64,000 nt of DNA from JAGWBD01 sp965220615. Its GTDB lineage: Bacteria > Chloroflexota > Anaerolineae > Aggregatilineales > Phototrophicaceae. The DNA lies in NCBI GenBank assembly GCA_965220615.1, contig CBDCQL010000002.1:2108001-2172000 (forward strand). The letters run 5' to 3'. Shown in pieces: positions 1 to 8,393 of this stretch. The stretch's first letter is position 1. Every line of letters begins with the position of its first letter. The position numbers and the translations under genes are program-made. Below the pieces are notes generated by a model. It made no database searches. It was not told the DNA's origin and worked only from the letters and a program-made list of their open reading frames with translations.

Positions 1-2
1 AG

Positions 3-206
3 CGCGGACCCGGCGCGCGTAACCACCTGCGCGCCGTCTGCGCCGACGACTACCTCGCCTTCTACATCAACGAGGAGTTTGTGGCGGAAGTGGAGGACAG
101 CAGCTTCGCCAACGGCCAGGTCGGGCTGGCGGCGGCCGCCTTCAACCGCCTCGGCGTCGAGGTGGGCTTCGAAAACCTCGTCGTCAGCGAGGCCATCAGC
201 GGCTGA
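3..206 (+). CDS. C-terminal fragment of a LamG-like (DUF1080-type) domain protein, 5' truncated by the window edge
   Basis: An open frame enters from the left edge and stops with TGA at 204-206, leaving 67 residues. The fragment has a beta-rich pattern typical of the end of concanavalin-like jelly-roll domains found in secreted Chloroflexota proteins: an Asn-Arg/His-Leu-Arg-Ala-Val strand, a Tyr-Ile-Asn-Glu surface loop, a Gly-Gln-Val-Gly-Leu turn and a closing Phe-Glu-Asn-Leu-Val-Val strand. The rest of the protein lies outside the window, so its overall role cannot be stated. A terminator-like hairpin follows directly. Confidence 0.6.
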   Translation, partial: RGPGARNHLRAVCADDYLAFYINEEFVAEVEDSSFANGQVGLAAAAFNRLGVEVGFENLVVSEAISG

Positions 207-213
207 ACGCGTG

Positions 214-252
214 GCCGGGTTGACGGCGGCGAAATTCCGCCCGGCTCTTTTT
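214..252 (+). terminator. Probable intrinsic terminator of the LamG-like gene
   Basis: GCCGGG at 214-219 pairs with CCCGGC at 240-245, with additional possible inner CGG/CCG pairing. A T-rich tract (TCTTTTT) follows at 246-252. It begins 8 bases after the preceding stop codon. Its U-tract overlaps the -35 hexamer of the next promoter, a compact arrangement. Confidence 0.55.
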
Positions 253-279
253 GACAAATGCGCCACGTCGCCCTACTAT
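251..279 (+). promoter_or_regulatory. Consensus sigma70-type promoter upstream of the SWIM gene
   Basis: TTGACA at 251-256 and TACTAT at 274-279 are separated by exactly 17 bases. This is one of the best -35/-10 pairs in the window. It would give a leader of about 110 bases before the start codon at 398, and a GGGAGC ribosome-binding site lies just upstream of that ATG. Confidence 0.65.
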
Positions 280-397
280 GGGGGCATGATACCCGGATGT
301 TGTGGCAACAACGTTCGCAGGGTCCGACGACACGCGCGGGGCACATTTCCGGCGCGTGTTTTGATTCCGCCCGAAGCGGCGGAACAGGGAGCAATCG

Positions 398-892
398 ATG
401 GACTATGGCATGATCAGTCAGATCGAAAAGGCGCGCCTGTATGCCGAAGAGCCGGAGCGTGTGACCTTTAGCAGCCTCGATATCCACTTCGACGGCGACA
501 ACGGCGCCTACCGCATCACGCTCACGGAAGATGGCTGGTACTGCACTTGCCAGGGCTTTGAGGCCCATCGCATCTGCCCCCACGTCATGGCGCTGGAACG
601 CCTCCTGCGGCCCATGCTGCCCCTGTCGCCCCTGCCCTACGCGCCCGGCCAGAACGTCGTCAGCGACGTCGAGAAGGCCAGTCGTTACGCGCAGGAGAGC
701 GACCGCATCCACGTGCGCGCCTTCGAGGCGACCCTGCGCGGCCTCAACAGCGACCACGAGGTCGGCTACCGCGACGGCGACTGGCACTGCGACAGCGATT
801 CCTTCCGCCGCCGCGGCGTCTCCAGCCACACGATCGCCATGGAACGCCTGCTTGGCGGCATGTTCCGCGTGAAAGACGAACCGGCGGCATGA
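398..892 (+). CDS. SWIM zinc-finger domain protein with an internal duplication
   Basis: The 164-residue protein carries a SWIM-type signature near residues 50-65, CxC followed by HRICPH, which in this family binds zinc and contacts DNA or protein. The protein is two tandem copies of one module: residues about 10-75 and 90-157 align, sharing the Lys-Ala...Tyr-Ala start and the MALERLL / MAMERLL-like end. In the second copy the zinc ligands are degraded: CxC becomes CDS and CPH becomes SSH. The start at 398 is preceded by GGGAGC. The cellular role is unknown. It is monocistronic, behind its own promoter at 251-279. Confidence 0.7.
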   Translation: MDYGMISQIEKARLYAEEPERVTFSSLDIHFDGDNGAYRITLTEDGWYCTCQGFEAHRICPHVMALERLLRPMLPLSPLPYAPGQNVVSDVEKASRYAQESDRIHVRAFEATLRGLNSDHEVGYRDGDWHCDSDSFRRRGVSSHTIAMERLLGGMFRVKDEPAA

Positions 893-1017
893 GTATTTGA
901 CAAGTACGGCCGTTCCTGCCAGTATCCTGGCGACAACTGGCACAGGGGTGCCGGCCGACGGCGGCGTGCAGCTACTCGCTGGCGCCTGGCCGCCGGTTAC
1001 CCGGGAGGAGTGCGGAC

Positions 1018-2033
1018 TTGGCTGTCTTGATGGAGGTCAACAACCTCGTCACGAGGTTCTATACCCAGGAGGGCACGGTCTACGCCGTCAACGACATCTC
1101 CTACCAGTTGCAGGAGGGCGAGACCCTCGGCGTCGTCGGCGAAAGCGGCAGCGGCAAAAGCGTGCACTCCCTCTCAATCATGGGGCTCATCCCCAGCCCG
1201 CCCGGCAAGGTCGAAAATGGCGAGGTCATCTTCCGCGGCCGGGACCTGCTGCAACTGCCGCCGGACCAGATGCGGCTCGTGCGCGGCGCCGAAATCGCGA
1301 TGATCTTTCAGGACCCCATGACTTCGCTCAACCCGGTGCTGACCATCGGCTCGCAGATCACCGAAGCGCTGAAGCTGCACATGGGCATGAACAACAACCA
1401 GGCCAACGAGCGCGCCGCCGAGTTGCTTTCGCTGGTCGGCATCCCGGATGCGGCCAGCCGCCTCAACAACTACCCGCACCAGTTTTCGGGCGGTATGCGG
1501 CAGCGCGTGATGATCGCCATGGGCCTCTCCTGCAACCCCAAGCTGCTCATCGCGGACGAACCCACCACCGCGCTCGACGTCACCATCCAGGCGCAGATTA
1601 TCGATCTCGTCAAGCGTCTGCGCGAGGAATTCGACATGGCGATCATCTGGATCAGCCATGACCTTGGCGTGGTGGCCGGCATCGCCGACCGCATCATCGT
1701 CATGTACGCCGGCACCATCGTCGAGAGCGGCATGGTCGAGGAGGTCTTCGCCGACACCCGCCACCCCTACACCCTGGGCCTGCTGCAGTCCCTGCCACGC
1801 ATGGACCGCCGCTCGCAGCGCCTGATTTCCATCGAGGGCTCGCCGCCGGACATGCGCAACCCGATCGCCGGCTGTCCCTTTGTGGACCGTTGTCCGGTGA
1901 GCATCGACCGCTGCGCCACGGAAACGCCCGTGCTGGAAGCAGTGCCCGATGGCCACGAGGACCACATGATGGCCTGCTGGGTCGACGTGCGCGAACTCGA
2001 CATCGTGGCCGCCAGTGAAGGAGCGAACCAGAC

Positions 2034-2037
<4 letters not shown>
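1018..2037 (+). CDS. Peptide/nickel-type ABC transporter ATP-binding protein (OppD/DppD-like)
   Basis: The 339-residue ATPase has Walker A GESGSGKS near residue 41, the signature FSGGMRQR near 157, Walker B LLIADEP near 175 and a C-terminal oligopeptide-transporter extension with paired cysteines (CPFVDRC) typical of OppD/DppD. I place the start at TTG 1018 because GGGAGGAG ends 7-8 bases upstream; an in-frame ATG four codons later is the alternative. Its stop overlaps the next start (ATGA), so it is coupled to the OppF-like gene. No permease or binding protein is adjacent, so this pair may energise permeases encoded elsewhere. TTGACA at 897-902 with a weak -10 may be the promoter. Confidence 0.9.
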
Positions 2038-3080
<1,043 letters not shown>

Positions 3081-3095
3081 CCGGCGCGTTGCAAT

Positions 3096-4667
3096 GTGAC
3101 CGTCACCGACAGCGATGCCGGCGACACCATTGCCGGAGCTTCGCAGGATGCAGACGCCGGTGATGGCTCGACCCGTCCGGTCGCCGCCCTGCGCCCGCTC
3201 TTTGAACTCGCACTGGAACCGCCGGCGCGACCTGTCGCGCCCGGGGGGCGCAGCAGCGTCCGGCTCGTCATCCGCAATGACGGGGACGCCCCGGCACGCT
3301 ACCTCCTGAGTCTCGAGGGCATCCCGGAAAGCTGGTCCCGCTACGACTCGCTGACGGCCATGATCGCGCCGGGCGCTTCCACCCTCCATTACATCCTGCT
3401 GCACCCGGGCCGGCATCCGGATTACCCGCCGGGCGAGCACCACCTGGTCCTGCGCGTGGAGCCCACCCACGCGCCGCAGGCCGCGCGCGAACAGGAGTTC
3501 ACACTGAAACTGCTGCCCGGCAGCGGTTTCGGCATGGCGCTGGAACAGGACGAAAACCGACTCCAGCTCCTGCTGCACAACCACGGCAATACGGCCCTGC
3601 CCCTGCAACTTGGTGCGCTGGCGCCGGCCGACGTCAGGGCGCCCGCCCTGCCCGCCGGCCCCCTGACGCTCGCAGCCGGGGAGCTGCGGAGTTTGCCATT
3701 GCGCCTGCCCGCCGGCGCCCGTCCCCTGCTCGGCGGACGCCGCACCCTCGAATTCACCATCGAGGCCCACTCGCTGAATGAGGCCGGCTTTGTGCTCGCC
3801 TTGCCCGCCCGCCTGCAGGTCGATCCGCACCTCGACTGGCGACTCATCCCGCTGCTGCTGGTACTCCTGGCGGCACTCGCCCTGGCCCTGCTCCGCAGCC
3901 CGGTCGTCACGCCCGCCATTCTGGATTTCCGCAGCAACAGCAGACTGCTGCCGCAGGGCGAGGCGCTGGTCCTCGACTGGCAGGTGCAGGACGCCTCAAC
4001 CCTGCAACTCGAGGTCAACGGCCAGTGGCTCGATCTGCCGACGCTGGCGCCCCCCGGCGGCTACAGGCTCGAAACGCTAAATCTGGAAGGTGAGCTTGCG
4101 CTTCAGTTGCTGGCCGGCAACGGCGAGCGCAGCGTCAGTCGTCGTCTGGCCGTCACGGTCTTCGAACCCCTGCAGGTCCTCGACTTCAGCGCGACGCCGC
4201 CGAACCTGCTGCGCCACGTGGCCCAGACCCTGTCGTTGCGCTGGGACGTCCCTGGTGCGCAACAACTGCGGATCGACGGCCCGGAGCCCCTCGCCAGACA
4301 GGGGCTTGACGCCAGCGGCGCGCTGGAAGACCTGTCGCTGCAAGCCGCAGACGACCTGACCCTGACGCTGGTCGCCACAGACATTTATGGCAACCTGCTG
4401 GAACGACCGCTCGTTCTGCCGGCCTTCACGCCCACCTGCACGGTGAAAAATGAACCGCTGTTCCTCTACGGTCAGCCACTGCCGGACGCGCAGTCCCTGG
4501 GGCAACTCGAGGCCGGCAGCCAGGTGCAGGTCGACGGTCGAGATCCGGACGGCCTCTGGCTGCACCTGCTGACCGACGGGTCGGGCGCCTGGGCAGGGCT
4601 GGAGGGGCTGGAATGCGCGGACTTCGCGCCGGAAGACCTGCGCGTGCTGGAGCCCGGTCGCGGCTGA
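3096..4667 (+). CDS. Membrane-anchored beta-sandwich protein with C-terminal SH3-like domain
   Basis: The 523-residue protein begins at GTG 3096; the nearby ATG at 3094 runs straight into TGA. Residues about 20-240 are proline- and glycine-rich and look like two beta-sandwich (NEW3/Ig-type) domains. One hydrophobic segment of about 20 residues lies near 246-266. Two more Ig-like repeats follow, and residues about 440-515 resemble a bacterial SH3 domain with the Trp-Leu-His / Gly-Ala-Trp core. There is no catalytic motif. The likely role is cell-surface binding or sensing. It is convergent with mutS2, with six bases between the stops. Confidence 0.6.
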   Translation: MTVTDSDAGDTIAGASQDADAGDGSTRPVAALRPLFELALEPPARPVAPGGRSSVRLVIRNDGDAPARYLLSLEGIPESWSRYDSLTAMIAPGASTLHYILLHPGRHPDYPPGEHHLVLRVEPTHAPQAAREQEFTLKLLPGSGFGMALEQDENRLQLLLHNHGNTALPLQLGALAPADVRAPALPAGPLTLAAGELRSLPLRLPAGARPLLGGRRTLEFTIEAHSLNEAGFVLALPARLQVDPHLDWRLIPLLLVLLAALALALLRSPVVTPAILDFRSNSRLLPQGEALVLDWQVQDASTLQLEVNGQWLDLPTLAPPGGYRLETLNLEGELALQLLAGNGERSVSRRLAVTVFEPLQVLDFSATPPNLLRHVAQTLSLRWDVPGAQQLRIDGPEPLARQGLDASGALEDLSLQAADDLTLTLVATDIYGNLLERPLVLPAFTPTCTVKNEPLFLYGQPLPDAQSLGQLEAGSQVQVDGRDPDGLWLHLLTDGSGAWAGLEGLECADFAPEDLRVLEPGRG

Positions 4668-4673
4668 GCGTTC

Positions 4674-7055
4674 TCAGGTGATGGGCACCATGTGAATGAT
4701 CGTGACGCCGCTGCCGCCCTCGCCGGGATGCGCTTCCGTCACCTTGGCGATGAGGGGATGGTCTTTGGCGCGGTCGCGCACCGCCTTGCGCAACGCGCCG
4801 GTGCCCTTGCCGTGAATGATGCGACCGAAAGGCAGGCCCGCCGTCCAGGCGGCGTCCAGCCAGGTCTCGAAGCGTTTCAGCGCTTCCTCCACCCGTTCGC
4901 CGCGCAGGTCCAGTTCCAGCCCGGGCGACTTGCCTTTGGGCGCCACGGGGTCGGGCGAGGCTTCGTAACGGCGCCCGCCGCCGCGCTGCATGCCGGGCCC
5001 TTCCAGTTGCGGCCGCCGGCGCAATTCATGGACGCCCGCGCGCACGCGCAACGCACCCAGCTGCACCAGCGCCTCGTCGCCGTCCAGTTCGCGAATCGTG
5101 CCCTCGCTGTTCAACGTGCGCAGCCAGACGCGCTGCCCCTCGCGCGGCACCCAGTCCGCTTCGGGCGCAAGGACCTCGCTGACCGGCGGTGGCGCGACCT
5201 GGCCCTCCAGGTCAGCCGCGGCCTCCTGCAGCGACGCCAGTTCCTGCAGCGGCTGACCCGCCGCGTGCAATTCACGACGCAGGCGACGCAACTCGCGCTG
5301 GAAGCCGCGCAGTTCCCCCTCCGCCTGGCGCCGTGCCGCATTGATCACGTCGCGACGCTCGTCATCCAGTCCGTCAAGCCGGGTCTGTAACTCGTCGCGC
5401 TGTTGTTCGGCGTCCTCCAGGGCGGCGCGCAGGGCCCGGTCCTGGCGGCGAACGTCCTCGCGCGTGCGCTGGATCTCATCGAGCAGGTCGTCGGCCACCA
5501 GCTCCTCGGTGGCCACCATGTGCCGCGCTGCAACAATGATGCCGTCATCCAGTCCCAGACGGCCGGCGATCGCCAGCGCGTTGGAACGACCCGGCAGGCC
5601 GATGACCAGGCGATAGGTCGGCTTCAGCGTTTCCGGGTCAAACTCGACGCTGGCATTGCGCACGCCGGGCGTCTCCACACCGTAGATCTTTAGTTCCGGG
5701 TGATGCGTCGTGACGATGGTCGTCACGCCCCGGTCGCGCAAATGCGTCAACAACGCCCGCGCCAGCGCCGAGCCTTCGGCCGGGTCCGTGCCGGCGCCCA
5801 CCTCGTCCAGCAGCACCAGCGAGCGGCTGTCCGCCACAGCCAGGATGTCGATGGTGTTGGTCATGTGCGCCGAGAAGGTGCTCAGCGACTGTTCGATGCT
5901 CTGCTCGTCGCCGATGTCGGCGTATATGCCGCTGAATACGCTCAGGCGGGCGTCGTCCGCCGGAAGTTGCAGGCCGCACTGGGCCATCAGCGCCATCAGA
6001 CCGGCGGTCTTCAGGCACACCGTTTTGCCGCCGGTGTTGGGCCCGGTGATGACCAGCACCCAGGTGCTGGCGTCAAAAACGAGTTCGATCGGGACGACCG
6101 GACTGCCCAGCAGGGGATGGCGCGCGCCCTGCACGTGCATGACGCTGCCCGGCACGCCGTTGGCCGGACGGAAGGGGACGAAGATCGGCTCGCAGGCGGC
6201 CATTTGCTCCGCATAACGCGCGCGCGCCAGCACCAGGTCCAGCTGGGCCAGCACGTCTACGGTGCGCACGATGGACTCGGCTTCCTCGCCGACCTGCGCG
6301 CCCAGCGCCGCCAGGATGCGACGGATTTCCTTTTCCTCTTCCAGTTGCAGTTCGCGCCAGGCGTTGTTCAGTTCGACTGTCGCCAGGGGCTCGATGAACA
6401 GGGTCGCGCCGCTGGCCGACGAATCGTGCACGATGCCCGGAATGCGACCCTTGAAGCCGGCCTTGAGCGGAATGACGTAACGCCCGCCGCGGGTCGTGAC
6501 CAGCGCTTCCTGCAGAAAGGGGCGGTGTTCGCTGATGGCGACGATGCGCTGCAGGCGCGTGATCAGGCGTTCGTGCGCCAGCTTGAGGTCCCGGCGCAGA
6601 ATCGCCAGGCGCGGGCTGGCGTGGTCGCGAATCTCGCCGTTTTCCGTCAACGCGACGCTGATGGCGGCCTGCAGTTCGCTGCATTCCTGGGCCTCGTTGA
6701 TGAGTTCCGCCAGCAGGGGGTACTGCGAGCGCAGACGGCCGATGCTGCGGCGCAGGGTCGTGGCGCGGCGCAGGGTCTGGCGGATATCCAGCAAAGTGGC
6801 CGGGTCGCAGTGGATTCCGCGAGTCGCCAGCAAGGCCGGATCCCGCACGTCGCGCGCGCCGCCCAGCGACACCTCGCGCTGCTCCAGCAACACGCGCGCC
6901 TCGGCGGTCTCCCGCTGCCATTGGGCGGCCTCGTCAAAATCGCCGGTCGGCACCTGCTCGCGCGCCAGCTGCGCACCGGCGGAAAAGGAACAGTGTGCCG
7001 CCAGTTGTTCCAGCACCTTGTGCAGTTCCAGCGCCTGCAGCGCCTTCGCGTTCAT
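4674..7055 (-). CDS. mutS2: Endonuclease MutS2
   Basis: The protein is 793 residues. The N-terminal MutS core and clamp helices are followed by an ATPase with Walker A GPNTGGKT near residue 337 and Walker B DEVGAGTDP. A long charged coiled coil comes next, then a C-terminal Smr nuclease domain (LELDLRGERVEEAL, then HGKGTGALR). In the family MutS2 acts on branched DNA intermediates, or on collided ribosomes in some bacteria; it is not a mismatch-repair MutS. I start it at ATG 7055, where homology begins. The open frame continues to 7379, but that part has no family resemblance and overlaps the divergent sbcD. Confidence 0.93.
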   Translation of the reverse strand: MNAKALQALELHKVLEQLAAHCSFSAGAQLAREQVPTGDFDEAAQWQRETAEARVLLEQREVSLGGARDVRDPALLATRGIHCDPATLLDIRQTLRRATTLRRSIGRLRSQYPLLAELINEAQECSELQAAISVALTENGEIRDHASPRLAILRRDLKLAHERLITRLQRIVAISEHRPFLQEALVTTRGGRYVIPLKAGFKGRIPGIVHDSSASGATLFIEPLATVELNNAWRELQLEEEKEIRRILAALGAQVGEEAESIVRTVDVLAQLDLVLARARYAEQMAACEPIFVPFRPANGVPGSVMHVQGARHPLLGSPVVPIELVFDASTWVLVITGPNTGGKTVCLKTAGLMALMAQCGLQLPADDARLSVFSGIYADIGDEQSIEQSLSTFSAHMTNTIDILAVADSRSLVLLDEVGAGTDPAEGSALARALLTHLRDRGVTTIVTTHHPELKIYGVETPGVRNASVEFDPETLKPTYRLVIGLPGRSNALAIAGRLGLDDGIIVAARHMVATEELVADDLLDEIQRTREDVRRQDRALRAALEDAEQQRDELQTRLDGLDDERRDVINAARRQAEGELRGFQRELRRLRRELHAAGQPLQELASLQEAAADLEGQVAPPPVSEVLAPEADWVPREGQRVWLRTLNSEGTIRELDGDEALVQLGALRVRAGVHELRRRPQLEGPGMQRGGGRRYEASPDPVAPKGKSPGLELDLRGERVEEALKRFETWLDAAWTAGLPFGRIIHGKGTGALRKAVRDRAKDHPLIAKVTEAHPGEGGSGVTIIHMVPIT

Positions 7056-7148
7056 TGCCCGGGTCCCATGGCCAGCCGCAGGCAGTATACATGTGCCCTG
7101 CGGGAAATACAGCGGCCCCGGCCCGGGCCGCCTGCCCCGCCATGCCCG

Positions 7149-7157
7149 TGCTAGAAT
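7149..7157 (+). promoter_or_regulatory. Extended -10 promoter giving a probably leaderless sbcD transcript
   Basis: TGC-TAGAAT at 7149-7157 is an extended -10 element. Its last base is seven bases before the ATG at 7164, so transcription should begin at or next to the start codon. No ribosome-binding site is present. Confidence 0.5.
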
Positions 7158-7163
7158 GGCCGC

Positions 7164-8393
7164 ATGGATGATGCCCTGCGCGTGTTGCATTTCGCGGACC
7201 TGCACCTCGGCGTCGCGAATTACGGGCCGGTCGACCCGCAGAGCGGCCTCGGCGCGCGCGCGCAGGACTTCCTCGCCCGCCTCGACGAGCTGGTGGGCCT
7301 GGCCCGCGAACACGACGTCGATCTGACGGTCTTCGCCGGCGATGCCTTTCACAGCCGCTCGCCCAACCCCACCCTGCAACGCGAGTTCGCCAGACGCGTA
7401 CAGTCCTTCGCACGCCAGGCGCCGCTCCTGTTACTGACCGGCCGCCACGACCTGCCCCTGCAGCCCCGACGCGCCAGCAGCCTCGAGATCTACGCCACTC
7501 TCGATGTTCCCGGCGTCCATGTCTGCAGCGACTACGGGCTGCGGCAAATTGACACGCGCCGGGGCCCGCTGGCCGTCACGACGGCGCCCTGGCCGGGTCG
7601 CGCGCGCCTCCTGCCTGAAGCGCGCGGAACGCTGTCAACGGCTGAACTGTCAGAGGCGCTGGCGGCCCGCCTGAAGGCCCTGGCGGCGGAAGCCGACGGT
7701 TTCGACATGCCGCGGCTGCTCGTCGCGCACGTCGCCGTCTGCGGCGCGCAACCGGGCAGCGAGGCCGGCTACGTCCCCGGCGAGGCGCCGGCCGTCCCCC
7801 TCGACGTCCTGGCCGACCCGCGCCAGGACCACGTCGCCCTCGGCTACCATCATCGCCACCAGGACCTGACGGAGGGGCGCGCGGACCCCCCTGCCGTGGT
7901 CTGCAGCGGCGCCCCCGAGCGCCTCGACTTCAGCGAAGAGGATGCGCCGCGCGGCGCCTGTCTGATCGAGCTGGCCCGTGGCGCGACGCGCTGGCGTTTC
8001 CTGCCGCTCGCCGCGCGGCCGCTGCGCAGCCTGCATCTCGACCTGCGTGACAGCGCAGCCCCGGCCGCGGCCCTTCAAGGGGCCCTCGCCGGCGAAGCGC
8101 TGGACGGCGTCATTCTGCGCCTGTTGCTGAAACTGTCCGCGGACAACGAGGCGACCCTCGACGCGGACGCGCTCCACGAGGCCCTGCAAAGCGCCGGCGT
8201 CTGGCATCTGGCGGGCTTGCAACGCGAGGTCGAGCGACCCCACCGCCGCACGAGGGGCGGCGTGGAAGGCCTGGAGCCACTGCCCCTGCTGCAACACTAT
8301 CTGACGTCGCGCGATACCCCGCCGCAGCGGCAAAAAGCCTTGCTCGACGCCGCCGCAGAACTATTGCGCGACATCGAGGCCGGTTCGCACTGA
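7164..8393 (+). CDS. sbcD: SbcD-like DNA repair exonuclease subunit (Mre11 family) with altered metal-site residues
   Basis: The 409-residue calcineurin-like phosphoesterase is paired with sbcC. Motif I (FADLHLG, D12/H14) and motif II (AGDAF) are intact. The canonical GNHD of motif III reads GRHD (R94-H95-D96). The canonical GHxHxxQ near the end of the nuclease domain reads GYHHRHQ (Y228). In Mre11/SbcD enzymes that Asn and that first His bind the two catalytic metals, so nuclease activity may be altered or lost. The ATG at 7164 has no ribosome-binding site and lies seven bases after a -10 element. The stop overlaps the sbcC start (TGATG). Confidence 0.85.
   Translation: MDDALRVLHFADLHLGVANYGPVDPQSGLGARAQDFLARLDELVGLAREHDVDLTVFAGDAFHSRSPNPTLQREFARRVQSFARQAPLLLLTGRHDLPLQPRRASSLEIYATLDVPGVHVCSDYGLRQIDTRRGPLAVTTAPWPGRARLLPEARGTLSTAELSEALAARLKALAAEADGFDMPRLLVAHVAVCGAQPGSEAGYVPGEAPAVPLDVLADPRQDHVALGYHHRHQDLTEGRADPPAVVCSGAPERLDFSEEDAPRGACLIELARGATRWRFLPLAARPLRSLHLDLRDSAAPAAALQGALAGEALDGVILRLLLKLSADNEATLDADALHEALQSAGVWHLAGLQREVERPHRRTRGGVEGLEPLPLLQHYLTSRDTPPQRQKALLDAAAELLRDIEAGSH

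Noticed and set aside
7056..7379. Longer reading frame that would extend MutS2 by about 108 residues at its N-terminus
   Set aside because: The extra part has no MutS2 resemblance and overlaps the divergent sbcD. The family start (MNAKALQALELHKV) lies at 7055.
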